The notes: a model not told the origin generated them from the sequence alone. 64,000 bases of DNA from Golubevia sp. BC0850 (GCA_012976225.1 JAAVVG010000004.1:1220265-1284264), one strand, 5' to 3'; counted from the stretch's first letter, positions 42,767-54,709 are shown. Numbers and translations: made by a program.

Positions 42767-45143
42767 TCACCACTCCTCCTGCAAACTCTCCCTAACACTC
42801 TCAACAATCCCCCTTTCTTCCCCCAAAAGCTGTTTCACGATCCTATGACTTTCTGTCCATTCTTTCAATTCCTCTTCATTCCCAATTTCCATCCTAAATC
42901 TCTCCAACAACTCCTGAACTTTGCCCAACTTTCTCCATCCCTCTTCATTTCTCCTTTCAACCTTCTGACAGATGACTTTCAAAAATTCCCTAGCTTCCAT
43001 TTCGTTTTCTTCAGAGATTTTATCTTCGAGTCCTAGAAGAGTCTGTTCCCATTTCTCCAACACTTTCTCCTCCTCCTCTTCTTCCTTTTCCACTTCCACT
43101 TGACTAGCCTTGTGATCTGACTTCATTCTCTTTGAACTTCTTCCCCAATTCTTCGATTCATAAGCTAGAGTTTCCTCCTCTAGGGGTAGATTTTTAATAG
43201 CCAATAATCTCAAAGCTACAACCAATCGATTACTAGGATGAGCAGGATTAGGACTAGGATGTAAAGTCCAATCCTTCCAATAATTCCTATCTTGTAACAG
43301 AATCTCCTTTCTATTTCCTTCCAATCCTTGAGATCCAAACAGTTCTAAGACTTCTTCATCTACTGAGACTTCGTTAAATCCATTTCCAGGGTAACCTCTT
43401 CTGGACCCTTCCTCTGTAGCTTTGATGTTGATGTCATCAGGTAAAGCAAATCCATATTCACAAAACAAATTTGAATTGGAATGAGATCCATAGGTAATGA
43501 AGATTTCATCTCCTTTGTTCAAACCGAAAGAAGGGTTTGGATAGAGTGAGGAAGAAGGAGTTCGAGAAAGTAAAGTCGGAGCACTTAATTCTAAACCTCC
43601 CGAATCGGTCCAAACTACTTTTGATTCTAGGAATTTTGTGGGTGTATGATTGGCCATGTCCAGAATGGCTGCGATGAGAAACGGATCGTTAGAAGAAAGA
43701 AGAGTTAGGAAGGATTAAGGAGACCCGTCTTGAGAACTCACGAGCTAGAGTGAAGTTATCTGAATGAGGAGTTAGGGAGAGAGGTAGATAAACGCATCGA
43801 CTGAAAAAGACCACGGAATCGGAAAGAAAAGTAGTAAGTGAAGATGAGTTTTAAAGGAGAAGGAATGAATCAAAAAAAGTCATAGGCTATCGAATGAAAC
43901 CATCGAACCTGGAACTCACGAGTTGACTGTAAGAAGGAGGTCGATGAAAGGAATGTCAGAATCAGCAGGGCTTTCTCAAGAACCCAGAACGGAGAATTAA
44001 GGTTAAGGAGAAAAGTAAAGGAAATCAATCAATCTTCCATCGTCATGTACTCACCACACATCCAAGACCAGAAAAACAACTGAACCTCCCATTTCTCAAC
44101 CCCTTCGGTTCCAAGAAATGAGCCTGGAAGAACATCCTCTAATAGCTCGGGATTTTGAATCTGATTGGAATGAAGGAAAAAGGGTCTTCCTAAGAAAGAG
44201 AAAGGCTTCTGGAGTGTCATTTTGTTAAAACAAAGTCTTGTTGAAACTCACCCCAACCTTTTTGACATTTTCCCAGTCTCCCATACATCGTTTCTCAACT
44301 TCTTTGACCATTTGCATGATTGGATTCGATAGACTAGCCAAAAGAGCGCCTGATAATTCAGAAGAAAGAGAAGGTTTCGAAGTGCAGGCGGACATTAATA
44401 AGGTCCAATACAAAGGCGAAGTTTTGAAGGAGGTTGGAAGACTTTTGAAGAACTCCTCTCTGTCATGTTTCGGTTCCAATTTCGGTCGTTTGTTCTCGGG
44501 TTCTTTGAGATCATTCTGTTTCCGAATCTTCCAACAGAATAGGCTTAAAGAGAGGGCTTGAGAGGTTGTGAGTGGCAAAGTCGGATGGAGATGGAATTCC
44601 GTTTTGCCTTTAGAATTTTGATTGGGATCAGAGTATGGAGATTTTCCAGAAGAAGGTGACTCTCTTGTAGGTAGGAGTATCGAGGAAAGTTGAGATGAAG
44701 AAAGCAATTCTCTGGTACAGAAGAGAGAGGAAGGTGGGAGTGAAAGTAACAATTCTCCTGGCTGTGGGAGATCAAATTGGAGGAATGTAAGGGCAAGCTT
44801 TCAGAAGATGGTAAGATTGGGAGATAGAAGAAAAGTCAGGGGAGAAAGGGATGAAAGATGAAGGAGAGAAACTGACGGCTACGTCTTGGGTTAAGACTAG
44901 TCCTCTACCGGCTTTGAAGGAAGAAGTGAAAGTAGAGTGAGAAACTAAAGGTTAGATAAATCAAAAAGAGAATGAAAAGAGAGACAGAGAAGAGTTGGAC
45001 TCAGCAGACTCACCAGGTACGTCTGTGGAAAGTTGAACTTTACAACAAAATGGAATTGAATCGGATTCTGAGCAGACTTCAAGGTATTCGAGTAAACTTC
45101 GGTTGAGTTGATCGGTGACCTCTGAATCTGAATCCGAGCTCAT
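42767..45143 (-). CDS. SET-domain protein lysine methyltransferase (RKM/SETD6-like)
   Basis: Seven exons: 45143-45014, 44911-44877, 44797-44252, 44208-44055, 43926-43920 (7 nt), 43800-43742 and 43668-42767 (610 aa). AGRGLVLTQDV is the opening SET strand. The key motif VNSRCVYLPL is assembled across the 7-nt exon, which supplies V-N and two bases of the serine. ILDMANHTP and GDEIFITYGSHSNSNLFCEYGF complete the SET fold, with the catalytic Tyr in the YG pair. The long SET insertion and the helical C-terminal half (Glu/Lys coiled coil plus EFLKVICQKVERR) fit the Rubisco-LSMT-like substrate-binding domain. These enzymes methylate ribosomal or other non-histone proteins. The target cannot be told from sequence. 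Confidence 0.87.
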
Positions 45144-45491
45144 TTGAACCTCGAAAGGAAGAAGAAGAATTGCTGATGAGCGGGTCAAAGGTTTCGAAAG
45201 ATTGATGAGGAAAGAGAAAAGGAGAAGATCGATCTCCAAAATTACTTTGAGTCGTCTCGCTCTCTCTCTCGCTCTCTCCCGAATCCAAAGCCAAAACTCA
45301 GCAATCTCAACCAAGCGGATTAAAGCGTCATATTTGTGTACAATCTTTCGTTTTCGACTTCAAGAAAGAGTCGGAGCTGAAAAGCAAAAGCCCCGAACCA
45401 AAAGACTGGAGGTATCACCAAAAAACGACTAGAACATTGTACAAAAACACGTAAAAATACAATGAAATCTCTTCTATCAGGAAAAGACCTT
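45144..45491. other. Gap between SET and p31comet genes
   Basis: Promoter of the SET-domain gene, with a CTCTCTCGCTCTCTC-rich tract near 45255-45280, and 3' flank of the p31comet-like gene. Confidence 0.4.
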
Positions 45492-47703
45492 TCAGGAAGT
45501 ATAACTCTGAATCACAGTCTCACAGACGAACCAAATCAATTCTTCCTCTTCTCCATCCAAATTCATTTCCTTCTGGTTTTCACTACCTTCTCTCCCAAGA
45601 CCGAAATCAATGACAAACCCACTAAAAGTAGGAGATTTTTTAAGCCTTTGATTCCTCAACCTATCTTTGCCGGTCGAAGAAGTCGAAGCTCTCATCATCA
45701 TCTTGGAACCAGTTTTTCTAATCAAACTTTTAGCCAAAAGACTTCCACCTGGTTTGTTCAAGGTTTTAATCGATAGGAATCTCGAAATTGGATCTGGAGT
45801 AGAAACCAAGTTGTCTGAAGGAGAAATCGAAGTTTTTGGAAGATCAAATGAAAATCCTCCTAGAAGTTTCTCTTCTCCCACTTGTTCTGAGTTTCCAGAG
45901 ATGGTACTGTCTTTGAACTTGATTCCTTGATCCTGTCCTAAACTTTCTGCTTGTGATGAATCCATTTCCAAACCAGTTTTTCCAGTTTGATTTCCAATCA
46001 AACGACTTTTCATTCCTCCATTAAATTGCAAATCTAAACCCTCTGTTTCCAACGCTTTCTCTTTCTCCCTCATCCCCTCCCAATCTCTGACTCTCGAACC
46101 ACTACGCTTCCTAAATCCCAACTGAGGTCTTTTCTTCAAGGGACTTAATGCAACACTTAATCTGGCGATAGCTAATTCTTCTCCTCCTCCTTCACTTCCA
46201 CCTGCAATTCCTGAACCGCTTTCACCTGCTCCTTTGCTAGAAACAGCACTACCAGAAGAAGGAGACTGTTGATGATGGTTATAAAAGGTTCGACGGGGAG
46301 GACTTGCGGTTGAAGAGGATGAGATTGAGGTTGAAGCTGACGTGGAAGTTTCATAGGAATTGGTTCTCAAAGAGAGGGAATCGGAAGGTTTCAGTACTGA
46401 GAAAGAGTTGGAATCTAAGATCGGTGTCTTTGGAATGATAGGATTTGAGAAATCGATTTCACTTTCGACTTGGTTTTCAACTTCTGATCTCAGATTCAGA
46501 TACGGGTTTCCACTCCCTGATCCAGAATCAGATCCTCTGGTATCAACCTTAAGATTCCTTTTAGGTATCCAACCTTTACAACAGAAGGACTCTGGAGCTA
46601 AAAGAAGAACGTGAGCTCTTGTTGGAGCTGGTTTAATTTAGGGAAGGCAAATGGAAGGGTCAAAAAGGGGGTTCTAGAGCTGCCCTTGAGTAGTCTCGTC
46701 AACCCTCAAATGAACCCTCTGAACACTCACCAACTTCAGAACTCATTTCCTCAACTCTTTCTCCACTGACCATGAATCTAACCAATTGTCTTTCTAAGGA
46801 AGCTTGAGTTTTCTTGGTTGCTTTCTCCTTTTCTTTCTCTCTCTCTTTGATCAAATCGTCAGAATTTGACCCTGGCTGTGAAGTGTGTGCCTGAAGTATC
46901 GAATCTTGAGAAAAAATGGCAGATTCCATAGAGATTGCAAATAAATCCTTTGGAGTTTGAATCGTTGGACCTAACAAGAGTAAGAGTGATAGATCTTTGA
47001 TTGAAGTTGAAGCGGAAGCGCAAGGGAGATTGGAAAGAGTTTGACAAGCTGATTCTAAATTGTTTTTAAGTTTTGAGATTGAGTTTAGAAGCTGCGTTTG
47101 GGAGAGGGAGGGAGCAAGAGGGAGGGGGAGTTGTCTTGTTTAGAAAGGATCTTGCGAAGCAAAGAAGATCTTGAGGACCGACGCATTCCCTGAAACTCCT
47201 TCAAAAGCCTTCAACCTCAATTTCAATGAATCTAAGATATCTCTGTGACAGGACAGCAAGACCTGTCTCTAAAAGCGAATACTAACCTGATCTCTCTTCC
47301 TCTTGTTGGAATTCCCCAACCCTCTCCTGGGCATTGTGACCTGCCGATTCTCATCCTCATCCCCATCCCCATTCAAACGACCCATGAGACTATCCTCTCT
47401 ATCTCTCTCTGATTGAATCAGAGCTATGGGTCGAGGGATTTGACCTCTTGCAAAGAGCATGTGCTTTACGCTGGCTAAAGCCACTGAAGCTGCCAAAGTG
47501 CAAGTATGTCCTCGGTTCCTCTTGTCTTCTGATTCTAATCTTCTTTGAGTTTGAATTTGCAACTTCAGGTTCAAGGTTGGCAGCTGGGAAGTTGGGAGTA
47601 GAGGGGGGGTTGAGGTTGATGGAGAGTTGCTATTGAAGGGATGCTGTGGCTGTGGTTGTGGTTGTGGTTGTGGCTGTTGATGTATCGTAGGATCATATTG
47701 CAT
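45492..47703 (-). CDS. p31comet (MAD2L1-binding protein) homologue
   Basis: Three exons: 47703-47287, 47091-46731 and 46597-45492 (627 aa). Order and spacing of blocks follow animal p31comet. A first helix (AASVALASVKHMLFARGQIP) matches the LLKHIMYQRQQLP region. KLKNNLESACQTLSNLP and LSLLLLLGPTIQTPKDLFAI match the central helix and the strand before SPKEFY. LERQLVRFMVSGERVEE, then GWIPKR, and finally EEELIWFVCETVIQSY match the last strand and the DYIWFQAP end. p31comet is a HORMA-fold protein that hands closed Mad2 to the TRIP13/Pch2 ATPase to silence the spindle checkpoint. Here about 230 Ser-rich, apparently disordered residues separate the last strand from the rest, and an N-terminal Gln-Pro repeat is added. 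The assignment rests on pattern matching by eye. Confidence 0.65.
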
Positions 47704-47748
47704 CGTCTGACTGATTGGTTGACTAAATTGGCTGATAGAGATCCTATT

Positions 47749-48258
47749 CTATTCCAAATCTAATGAAATATCGAATCTTTTGAAGGATGGATGTGTTGGA
47801 CTCCAAGACCGCTTGACGCGATCCAAGACGAAGCAAGCATGACTTTTGATCACACTTTTCTTCTGTCCTCGAAACGATCCTGCTAGCTCAAGCTCAAAGG
47901 AACAGCCATCAAGAGTTTTGAGGTCTTCTCTAAACAGCAAGATAGCCAGGGAAAGAAGGAGAGAAAAGGGTCAGAGAGCCAGCTGCCTTACTTCTACTGT
48001 CCTCCAGACCTAGTCCAGAACCAAGACCGTCTAGTCGCAACCTTTCACTGCTTCTGAGCTTGGCTTACCTAGAACTTCCACTTTGGGAAATTGTTTTTGT
48101 TGCGTTTTTATCAAACTCGAGTGATAAGGGTGGAGGTAGAGTGGTGAGTAAGATCTTCGGTCAGTTTTGGGTGGAGCTTGGAAAGAGGAGAGGGTTGGAG
48201 AGTGGGAGCTTCGAGCCAAAGGCGGTTCATCAACCCTGTCGAAAGAAGTCTTGAACAT
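47749..48258 (-). CDS. Small conserved-looking protein of unknown function
   Basis: Two exons, 48258-48069 and 47927-47749 (122 aa), joined by GTAAGC...AGAG in matching phase. The N terminus is basic and Ser/Pro-rich without a helix. The second exon holds a compact block: LKTLDGCSFELELAGSFRG, SVIKSHACFVLDRVKRSW and SPTHPSFKRFDISLDLE, which looks like a small beta-rich domain. I do not recognise the family; a mitochondrial or ribosome-associated protein is possible. It is divergent from the F-box/ankyrin-like gene. The acceptor chosen is the only nearby one that keeps the frame. Confidence 0.5.
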
Positions 48259-48619
48259 CGAAAAGTGATTTGCTCAAGATTCACTTAGCTCGGAATAGCT
48301 CTCGAGTTGGAGAGGATGTTATCGGAGCTGCTGTTGGCTTTTGCTTTGCTTCCAATCTCGAGCTCCTCGCTGACCCTTCTCTGTCTTCTGTTCCCTCTCA
48401 ACAGCACTCTTACAAAGTTAACATGTCTTTGTGTGAGTAATGAGTCATCCTAGTTTCGAGCCGACGTCTGATACTACGCTACTATCTATCGCTCTAGAAG
48501 TGATCGCTGATCCTCCCCTCTCTTCTCCTTTCTATTCCCTTTGTCTCGATGCGATGCTTCGTTGTCTCTTTCTAACATTCATAATCGGCAAATGTATTCT
48601 CTGACCTTCTCTTCTCGCA
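48259..48619. promoter_or_regulatory. Divergent promoter region
   Basis: 361 bp between two divergent start codons. A second possible first exon for the right-hand gene lies here: ATGTCTTTG followed by GTGAGT at 48421-48435. Confidence 0.35.
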
Positions 48620-50299
48620 ATGTCAAAAGTGATGGGTGCAAATGATGAAGCTTCGACTCAACCCAAGAAGCCAAGTATCCTAGAATCACTGCCACAAGAG
48701 GTAAGTTTCTGATGTCTGTTACCATTACCTTCTCACTCCAACATTTGTTCAGTCATACCCATCCCCTTTCTCCCTAATCAGCTTCTTCAAGAAATCCTAC
48801 TCTTCTCTCGAGAACCTCACTTCCCAATCACCTCTCAACACCTCTACCTCAAATTCAAATCCTCTTCAATCAACTTCATAGCCAAATATCTATTGGCGCT
48901 TTGGCACGATGCTTATCTCTATGGAAATGCCCCTAAAGACCCTAACATCTTCACAATTCCCAACAATCTTCTTTCAGACAATCCGGATTTCGATTTCTCC
49001 AATGCCAAACTCAACGTCAAGACATTACAGACGATCTATAGAATAAGAGATCCACTTTCAACCTTGGAATGGGAATCTAAACTTCTACCAAGTCTAAAGC
49101 AAAATGAAAGACCAAATTTCCCTAAACACTTCATTGAGATTTATCAAATCAAACCAAAGAACAACTTTCAGAAAGGATCGAGTCTGAATTCTTCCCCGTC
49201 TTCTTCTGTGAATTCAAGTCCTAGATCATCTTCACTCAACAAGAAGTCGAATTCGAATTCTGGAAAGGCCTTGGCGGCAGCAACTCTAGTCAAGCCAACG
49301 GTTCTGATTTCAAAGGCTGGGTGTCATGTTTTGGATTACTGTGCTAGGTTTAGGATTTGTGATGCTAAAGTGTTGAATAAGATTGAGAGTATCGTAATGG
49401 AAAGAAAGGAATTTGGAAATATTAGAGCTGCAATCGAATTCGAGAGGAGGCAGATTAGAGAGACAACTCAAATCCAAATCAAAGCCAAGAAGAGTTTGAT
49501 CTGCATTGAATTGCCCAAGAGATTGTTCAAAGGCCTACCGAACTCAGAAAATCAAGGTCCGACGACCACGAAGAGCCAATTCAAGCAATCTTTAAATCCT
49601 GAAGACCCAATTCCATCCTCACTAACCTCAATCCTATCCCATTTCGGTCCTCCACCTTATCCTTCGTATTCTTCACTTCTGGTCATGCTCTCAATCCTTT
49701 TCAGAACTTCTGAGATCTTTACTTCTCCACTCTCATCTTCAGATCAATTCCTTTCTTCAGTCTCTTCTTCAACTCATCATCCTTCTAACTCTCATTCAGG
49801 TTTACCTTTGACTCTCTCAACCTTTTCAAAATCGACTTTCTTGGTCTCTCTGTTGTTGAGTTTCAATGCCGATCCTTCGACCAAAGGGAGTTTGGCAATC
49901 ATTACTGCTATCAAAGGTGGTTGGTTAGATGGAATCAGATTAATGGTAGAGAGGAATTGCGAGAAAGAAAAGAAATGGCAGGAAGGGAAAGTGATGTTGA
50001 AGGATTGGTTGGAAGAAAGAGAGAGAAGATGGGAATTGGGAATCAATCTGAATGATGATTTAGAGGTTTCAGATGATCTCGGTTTGGATATGGCAACTGG
50101 AAAGGGAAGCATGGAGAATAGTTCAGAGAACAAAAACAAGAGAATCAAGTTGCAAGATAGAATCAGTTTACATCCGGGTCTACTTAAAGAAGCTGTTAAG
50201 CAACAACAGTGGGAGATTACACAATACTTTCTCAAGGAGAAAAGTGTCAATCCAGATCAACAAATTGTCAGACTTTTGGAGAAAGTTGGTCAGGAATAG
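48620..50299 (+). CDS. F-box/ankyrin-like protein
   Basis: Two exons, 48620-48700 and 48782-50299 (532 aa), joined by GTAAGT...ATCAG in phase 0. The splice forms ILESLPQELLQEILLFSREP, an F-box-like helix pair (LPxELLxEI), followed by LYLKFKSSSINFIAKYLLAL. The C-terminal half has helix pairs of ankyrin type: LLSFNADPSTKGSLAIITAI, then KGGWLDGIRLMVERN and LKEAVKQQQWEITQYFLKEK. Proteins with this plan are common in basidiomycetes and are presumed substrate receptors of SCF ubiquitin ligases. The middle is Ser-rich. Four F-box-type loci in 64 kb is notable, and this is the only one whose frame is intact. The exact start is uncertain because an alternative upstream first exon exists. Confidence 0.65.
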
Positions 50300-50895
50300 C
50301 TCTCTTTTTGTTCGTTCATCCTTTATCCCAAATCGGTTTCAATCTGATTCTTTTCTTTGGCTACCCCCCCCTTTTTTGCTGCCTGAACAAGAAAGGGAGC
50401 TGTGCTTCCGAGATGGCAGGCAGAAACACGCAAGAGATGTTGATTTATTTGTAGACCTTCGAGAAAGGATACAAGGGGGTTTTAGAATGACAAAAACAGC
50501 TTGTGGATTCTCTTCTACGGACGTTTTCCTGAGCCTCATTCCCAGCAATCCTTCCTTCCTCCCTCCCCAATCTGCTCCTTCCTCTCTTCTCGAGAAGGAT
50601 AGATCTCATCCCATACAAGAGGAGAAAAAAAGGGGGAAAGCATCTATGAAAAGATTTCTCCCCAATCCCAATCCTTGGGGGAAATGTTCCCTAATGAGCG
50701 CTCTCCCAATTGTATTTCAGACCACCTCGAATCCTTTCTTCCTTTCCTGGTGGAGTGACTGCTTTGCCTTATTTGGGAGGAATAAGAACATAGATCAAAT
50801 GAAGTTTGAATGGAGGGAGAAGGGGGAGATCAGTTAGAGGAGAAGCTGGGTTTTTGAAGAGTGGAAACCGTTCTGTCACTCCTCTGATCTTTGCT
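50300..50895. other. 0.6-kb convergent gap
   Basis: 3' flanks of the F-box/ankyrin-like gene and mS34. A long frame overlapping the coding end on the same strand extends here but has no family resemblance. No RNA gene seen. Confidence 0.4.
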
Positions 50896-51445
50896 TTACC
50901 TCCAAATTCTAACTTTGAAGGTACCCTTCCAATCTAAGGAAAACAGCTCTATACCTCCCCTGTCTCCACATTCCGGTCCATTGCAACTCACCTCTCCAAA
51001 TCAACTTTCCCCAAGCCTTTCCATGTTTGCCATCTTCCTTCAAGCTTACCCTTGTCACTTTCCAATAGCTGTAGGAAGTCTGTTTCTCTGCCACTGATTC
51101 TGATTCTGATGGAGTGACCGAGATGGGACCAGTGATAGGTTGAGAAGCTGGAATGTTTAAACCTTTTGTTCTCCATCTTTTTTGTCTGACTTTGGTTCCA
51201 ACTCCATCTGATGGTAAGCTTGATAAATGTTGATAGAGAGATTTAGTTGATGAATGGATGGAAGATCTTAGAGTTGGAGGTAGAGTTGAGGGATCTAGGT
51301 GAGAAATTAGAGGATGAACTTGAGATGAAGATGAAGATGAAGAAGAGGTGCTGGATAGAAATCTAGGTGAGGAAGAAGAGATGGTCCGCAGGTGGGAGTG
51401 GGACAGAGATTGTGATAGCAGTGAAAGGGATTTGAACGATTTCAT
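50896..51445 (-). CDS. Mitochondrial small ribosomal subunit protein mS34
   Basis: Two exons, 51445-50992 and 50933-50896 (163 aa); the 58-nt intron (GTGAGT...CTTAG) gives a short C-terminal exon ending WKGTFKVRIWR. An N-terminal Ser/Arg-rich presequence is followed by KSLYQHLSSLPSDGVGTKVR and QKRW, then YWKVTRV and GKHGKAWGKLIWRG. The GVG...RW, YW-TRV and HGKAWG blocks are the hallmarks of MRPS34/mS34, which binds the small subunit rRNA of the mitoribosome. If the intron were retained, the protein would end in an unrelated tail 14 residues longer, so the spliced form is preferred. Divergent from NAR1. Confidence 0.82.
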
Positions 51446-51564
51446 TTCGTTATCTGAGCTGAGGGAAGGAGGGAGGAAGAGTCGAGGAGGGGATGAGAAT
51501 CTCGAGAATTCTGCTTCTCACTTCTACCACCACCACTGCCACTGACACTGGCGACTCTATTTCT
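51446..51564. promoter_or_regulatory. 119-bp bidirectional promoter (mS34/NAR1)
   Basis: The two start codons are only 119 bp apart, so both genes must share this control region. It contains GAGGAAGGAGG-type purine runs but no TATA box. Confidence 0.5.
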
Positions 51565-54526
51565 ATGGCGTTTTCTGGTGCACTGGTAAGAATCATCAGT
51601 TTCAAGCTTGTCCAATAGAATTCATTCTCACTTCAAGAACTCCATTCATTCAATCACGATGACCTTTGACTGAGCCTAACCTGAACCTTAGCTGACTCCT
51701 TCCCCTCCCATCTCCCTCTCCCTCTCCCTCTCCCTCTCAGACGTTAACCGATTTGAATGATTACCTTGGACCATCTCAAGCTTGTATCAAACCTATAGAC
51801 AACATCCAACCACCTTCAGATGCCATCATCGATCCAAATACCAACTTAGCTGAAACTCAAATCGCAATCGACAAAGATGGTCAATACTTTGAATCGGCTT
51901 CTACTTCAAATTCCACTTCTACTACCAAGCCAAGAGCCAGAACTAAGCTAGAGACAGCTGCTATCAGCTTGGACGATTGCTTGGCTTGCTCTGGGTGTGT
52001 GACTAGCGCAGAGAGCGTATTGGTTGGCTTGCAAAGTGTGGATGAACTTTGGAGGAGGTTGGACGAGATCAAGGTGAGCCGAATCGAATTGAGAGAGTCA
52101 AGGAGAAGAACTATCGAGATACTGTCTCTTACGGAGAAAAGAGAGAAAGGGCCAAGGACCAGGAGATTGGAGATCCAGGTGGAGTTAACGTTGAAGAGAG
52201 AAAGGCCTTTTTTGCCACCCTCTCATCTCTCTTCTCCCATTCCTTTGGTACTTTTTCGGATCGGACAGAGATCAAAATCATCATCTTCAATCCAGAGTCC
52301 CATACCCGGAGAAGCTCATTCCACGTCTCTCCCAACCAATCAGAAGTCTCTTCTCGACATTACTAACCATTTTCTTTCTCCCTCTCTCTATCCCTTTCCC
52401 AGTCTCTTCCCTCCCCATCTCAACCACTCCTCTACGCCTCCATTTCTCCTCAATCCCTCTCATCTCTCTCAGCGACGCTCTCTCATCTCCAAACCCTATC
52501 TTCTCCAATCCCACTCCCAATCATCTTAGCAAGAGTTTCTCATTTCCTGAAGTCCAATTCAAAGCTTCGATTTAATCAAGTGGTGGATACTACCTTCTCA
52601 AGAGACCTTAGTTTAAGAGAACACGGACGGGAATTCAGGAGGAGGAAATGGCTTCAAAGAGAGGGAAAGGGCAAGGGAAAGGCAAGAGAAGGGGGAGGTT
52701 CAAATCTTCCGATGCTTGCAAGCGCATGTCCAGGTTGGGTATGTTATGCTGAGAAAGCTCAACATGAATTGCTAGAATTAGTTTCTAGAACCAAGAGTCC
52801 GATGTTGATGGCTGGGGTTTTGGCTAAGAGGTGGAGTTCGACGATTGAATCCAGTGAAGGTCAGGAGGAAAGAGATCTTTCTTGTGACAACCCCTCTACT
52901 TCAGCAAGTAAAAACAGGAAGACTTTTCATCTTTCAATTATGCCTTGTTATGATAAAAAGTTGGAAAGTGCTAGACCTTCGGTTTCTGAAACTCAATCTC
53001 AAGTGGAAGGCCTCAATGGAAATCAACCGGATCTGATCATGCAGAGGATTTTGGAAGGAATGAAGGAAGAAGACGAAAAGGATGTGGATTTAGTTCTGAC
53101 TACTGGAGAATTAATTCAGCTTATGGCGGATGAAGGGTTTGATTTGGAGAAGGAAGTAGAAGGGGAAAGAGAATATCTGAAGGATGAAAGTTGTAAAGAT
53201 TTAGAGATTCTTTCAAGGAATCGAGAATCGGGTCCATGCAAAGAAGTCCCCTCTCTTTTAAATCATCCAGATCTAGCTTCAGGTTCTTCAAGTGGTGGTT
53301 ATCTCTTCTCAGTTCTTCAAGATTGTTGGAGTGATTGGTTAGAAAATCAAACTTCAAGTTCAGAGTCGTCACTTCCTACCCTGATGATTCGAACGATTAG
53401 AAGTTCAGATTATACAGAGTATGTTCTCAAGGCACCAACCCTCGATGGGAAAGATGGGGAAATCTTGTTCAAAGGAGCTCATTGTTATGGGTTTAGGAAT
53501 TTACAGAATCTAGTTAGGAAAGTCAAAGTTCAGATTAAGAAGGAGGAAGTTGATGAGACTGATTCCACCTCTAGAAGTTCCAGAGGGAAGGTCATTAGAG
53601 GAGGGAAAATGAATGTCAGAGGAAGAGGAGCAAAGATGATCAAAAGGGGAGGAGGAGTAGGTAATTCATCAACAGGTCCTACGAAAATCTCTTTAGACGA
53701 CTTTTCACTTTCATCTTTCAATGTCTCATCTGCTTCTTCATCGATGATCAACCCTGAAGAACCTTCCTCAAGAGTACACCAAGTAGACCAAGATCCATTT
53801 TCAAGTTCCATTCCCTACGATTACGTCGAGATTATGGCTTGTCCTGGTGGCTGCGTCAACGGAGGTGGACAATTAAGACCTCCAACTCCTGGAAACAACA
53901 TCTTGTTGAATGGAAAGGAAACTGCAAATCTGATAGGGGGTCCAGCTGGAAGTTTCGCAAGTGGAATTGGTAGAGAGAGTGGAATGACTGAAGCTCAAGC
54001 TGATGGAGGAGATGAGAAAACTTTGAAGGGTGGGGAAAATAAGATGGAGGTTGATGATCGAGATATAGATGAAGTTGGAGAAGGGGAAGGAGAAGAAGTT
54101 ACTAAAGGGTGGAAAGGAACTAGCAAACAGTGGGTTGGGAAAGTCGAGGAAGCTTATTGGAAGAGAAATTCTTGCGAAATTGAAGGAGAAAAGGAAAAGG
54201 AGGAGGATGAGGTTTCTATTTCTTCAAGTTCAAATTCCACTGCTTTGACCACTCCATCTCCTTCAATCAAGACCAGTTCAACTCAATCCTCAATTTCTTT
54301 GGACCTTCAATTCAGATTGGATTCTCAGTTGATGAAACAAACTTTGAATCATAAGACTAGATCAAAGTTTAAGCAACTTGAAGAGCTTGAGGATGGGATC
54401 GTTAGAGAGATTTGTAGATCTTATGCAAGTGAGAGCCAAGAGGAAAGGATTAAGGAAGCTCTCTTCATGACTAATTATAAGGCTGTTAAAGATGAAGCTG
54501 TTAGTGGGTTAGCTGTTCAGTGGTAG
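51565..54526 (+). CDS. NAR1: Cytosolic Fe-S cluster assembly factor NAR1
   Basis: Three exons: 51565-51585 (21 nt), 51741-52073 and 52403-54526 (825 aa). MAFSGALTLTDLNDYLGPSQ is the typical start with its first cluster cysteine (ACIKP); DDCLACSGCVTSAESVL holds the other N-terminal [4Fe-4S] ligands. SISPQSLSSLS, the VVDTTFSRDLSLREH stretch, LASACPGWVCYAEK, and EIMACPGGCVNGGGQ carry the hydrogenase-like folds and remaining cysteines. The chain ends in Trp (LAVQW), as in this family, where the last Trp helps docking to the CIA targeting complex. It is much longer than the roughly 490 residues of yeast because of charged insertions near residues 320-390, 450-530 and 600-690. NAR1 moves clusters from the early to the late CIA machinery. 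Intron 1 has a CCCTCT-repeat tract. Confidence 0.92.
51706..51739. repeat. CCCTCT hexanucleotide repeat in an acceptor tract
   Basis: Five or more copies of TCCCTC directly before the AG acceptor of NAR1 intron 1; serves as the pyrimidine tract and may vary in length. Confidence 0.65.
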
Positions 54527-54709
54527 ACTGTCTTGAATGGTAGATGGTAGACAACTCATTTCTTTGTATCAATTTTAATTCCATCATGTATTGCGACCCA
54601 TCTCATAGCAGCGTTACATCCTCTCTTTTCCGCCACCAGGCGTCTCAATCTACTCCGACCACAAAACTTATCAGAAATGTTAAGAGCGATCCATTCGTCA
54701 GATGTTACT

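Noticed and set aside
50073-50837. 254-codon plus-strand frame overlapping the F-box/ankyrin-like gene end
   Set aside because: Its first part is the shadow of a well-supported frame and the rest is low-complexity without similarity.
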